Virus record (IMG/VR): IMGVR_UViG_3300015371_000185
Coordinates: 1 to 23,376 of that record
DNA: 23,376 bases
From: a virus
Direction: 5' to 3' (one strand)
Of this stretch, positions 21,944 through 23,376 are shown piece by piece. The translations under genes and the position numbers were made by a program. A model generated the notes under the pieces. That model made no database searches. It saw nothing but the letters and a program-made list of their open reading frames with translations, and was not told where the DNA came from. Numbering within the stretch: position 1 is the stretch's first letter; each line of letters begins with the position of its first letter.

Positions 21944-23376
21944 ATGGCGACCTATCTAGGCCGATTCCAAAACCTCGCAAAGCCTACAGTCGACTGGACG
22001 CTAGCCGATCCGGTCCTATTGTTAGGGGAGTTCGGTGTAGAAAATCCGGGCAGCAGCGACCCGCAACTAAAATGCGGCGACGGGGTGCGCCCCTGGTCCG
22101 CATTGCCCGCGATCCGGGGCGAGGCGGGCCCGCCCGGAACCACGGACTTTGCGAACCCGACGGCGAGCGTAGGCCTTAGCATTATTAACGGTAGTGCCGA
22201 CACCGCGATGCGTTCCGACGCGGCGCCCGCGCTAGATCAATCTATCGCGCCGACCTGGACGGGCGTGCACGCCTTTACCGGGACGCATTCGCTATTCGGC
22301 ACGGCGGCCCCGGCGCCGATGTTAGGCGCGTCGGTGCGGGTGCAGACGTTCGGTAATACCGGGCTAGGGTCCGGGCACACACAAACACGCGGCAGTAACG
22401 ACCCGACCGGCGTTCAATATGTTTGGGCGAAAACGCGCTCTAACACTTATGACGGTCTAACACCCGTGCAGGCCAATGACGTGTTAGCCGCGCTGCATTT
22501 TGCCGGGGCCGACGGCACGGACTTTGCGATAGCCGCGTCTATCGTGGCGACGGTCGCGGGCACGGTCGCGGCGGATTCCGTGCCGGGCGAATTGCGTTTC
22601 CATACCTCGGGCCCGGGCGCAGTCAGCGGCGAACGGTTCCGCATTAGCAGCGCGGGCGCCCTCGGCATTGCCGGGGCTAACTACGGTGTAGCTGGGCAGG
22701 TCCTAACTTCCGGGGGCCCCGCCGCCGCGCCCGCGTGGACCGACGCGGGGCTAGACGCGGCGGACTTTGCGAACCCGTCTAACGCCATTGGTCTAAGTGT
22801 TATCAACGGGTCGGCACTCACGGCGATGCGGTCCGATGCGGCGCCCGCGCTGTCGCAGGCAATCGCGCCAACCTGGACGAATGAGCACCGGTTTTCCGGC
22901 ACGGTGACTGCAGGTTTACCGACAACCCTTAACGGCATCGCGCTTGCGCTTACCTCTACCGGCAATCCGGCTATCTGGTTCCGCAACCCGGGCGCGGGAA
23001 CCAATGCGAAAAACTGGGCGGTAGTTACATCCCCGGGCGCAATGGTCTTTGCGGTCTACGATGACGCGGGTATTAATCCGCACAGCATTGCGCAGTTTGC
23101 GCGGACTGCCGGGGCGGTTACGACACTTGAGCTTGGCAACGCTACGGACAACCCCGCGTTCAATTTTCTCGGCACGGGTGCGGGCGCCGTTGGTGGTACG
23201 TGGACCTTTTCGCTAACCCCGGTAGTGCCTAACGATTCCTGGACCTACGCGAAATTGCAAAACGTATCGGCGACCTCTCGTGTTCTCGGTCGTATTACGG
23301 CGGGCGCAGGCGACATAGAGGAATTAACCGGCGCGAATCTAACTAGCATTATCGGCGGCGCCGCGCTGACCAAAGC
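21944..23376 (+). CDS. Tail fibre protein, 5' part (truncated by window)
   Basis: ATG 21944 follows GGAGG (21932-21936) and the frame stays open to the window edge (477 full codons). The N-terminus 'DPVLLLGEFGVENPGSSDPQLKCGDGVRPWSALPAIRG' is the typical 'GE.GVE.....K.GDG...W..L' fibre start, followed by a short Gly-Pro-rich linker. Two copies of a 46-residue module start at residues 68 and 274 ('DFANP', 'LS.INGSA', 'MRSDAAPAL.Q.IAPTWT'). Between them lies 'VQYVWAKTRS...DVLAALHFAGADGTDF', as in many siphovirus fibres, and the end seen here, 'YAKLQNVSATSRVLGRITAGAGDIEELTG', is a common fibre module. The receptor-binding tip lies beyond the window. Confidence 0.85.
   Translation, partial: MATYLGRFQNLAKPTVDWTLADPVLLLGEFGVENPGSSDPQLKCGDGVRPWSALPAIRGEAGPPGTTDFANPTASVGLSIINGSADTAMRSDAAPALDQSIAPTWTGVHAFTGTHSLFGTAAPAPMLGASVRVQTFGNTGLGSGHTQTRGSNDPTGVQYVWAKTRSNTYDGLTPVQANDVLAALHFAGADGTDFAIAASIVATVAGTVAADSVPGELRFHTSGPGAVSGERFRISSAGALGIAGANYGVAGQVLTSGGPAAAPAWTDAGLDAADFANPSNAIGLSVINGSALTAMRSDAAPALSQAIAPTWTNEHRFSGTVTAGLPTTLNGIALALTSTGNPAIWFRNPGAGTNAKNWAVVTSPGAMVFAVYDDAGINPHSIAQFARTAGAVTTLELGNATDNPAFNFLGTGAGAVGGTWTFSLTPVVPNDSWTYAKLQNVSATSRVLGRITAGAGDIEELTGANLTSIIGGAALTK

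Noticed and set aside
1-23376. CRISPR array, tRNA genes, insertion sequences, integrase or attachment sites
   Set aside because: None were seen on reading both strands; repeated sequences are limited to the leader element, the fibre module and small junction words.

Overview
The window is part of a tailed-phage (siphovirus) or prophage genome of high GC content. It carries the packaging, head and tail module. All supported genes lie on the + strand, usually with ATGA or GTGA overlaps or gaps of only a few bases, so it reads as one late operon. The HK97-type capsid genes, a lambda/HK97-like G/GT frameshift pair, a tape measure protein, a DUF1833-like protein, an NlpC/P60-like (K-like) protein and a J-like protein point to a phage of a Proteobacterium. 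The high GC content and a ParB-site-like palindrome of the form common in Proteobacteria fit this, but the host is inferred, not seen.

Layout. 1-221: noncoding leader. 222-680: P27-type small terminase. 662-4022: six genes set between the two terminase genes: a conserved ~108 aa protein, a pectate-lyase-like beta-helix protein, a hypothetical protein with a strong RBS, a 45 aa membrane protein and two hypotheticals. 4084-6018: large terminase with an AT-hook-like N-terminus. 6019-6495: the only long intergenic region. It holds a hairpin, an AT-rich patch, a palindrome matching the bacterial chromosome-partition site parS at 15 of 16 bases, two of the three copies of a repeated leader element, and a possible 34-codon ORF. 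The third copy of the element precedes the large terminase.

6496-10032: protease, major capsid and portal in that order. In HK97 the portal comes first. A perfect 10-bp hairpin separates capsid from portal. 10029-12389: a coiled-coil/collagen-like protein, connector, head closure and tail terminator. 12402-16996: tail tube, G/GT chaperones with a TTTAAAA slippery site, an unknown basic protein, and the tape measure. 17000-21941: two related distal-tail proteins, a DUF1833-like protein, the NlpC/P60-like protein, a J-like tip protein and a 69 aa protein. 21944-end: tail fibre, cut by the window edge.

Together the genes encode DNA packaging, a proteolytically matured HK97-fold head, a connector, and a noncontractile tail with a lambda-like tip. 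No lysis, integration, replication or repressor gene is recognisable. The most unusual signals are the parS-like site, the three-copy leader element, a strong excess of the word CTAAC/GTTAG, the pectate-lyase-like gene inside the terminase locus, and the protease-capsid-portal order.
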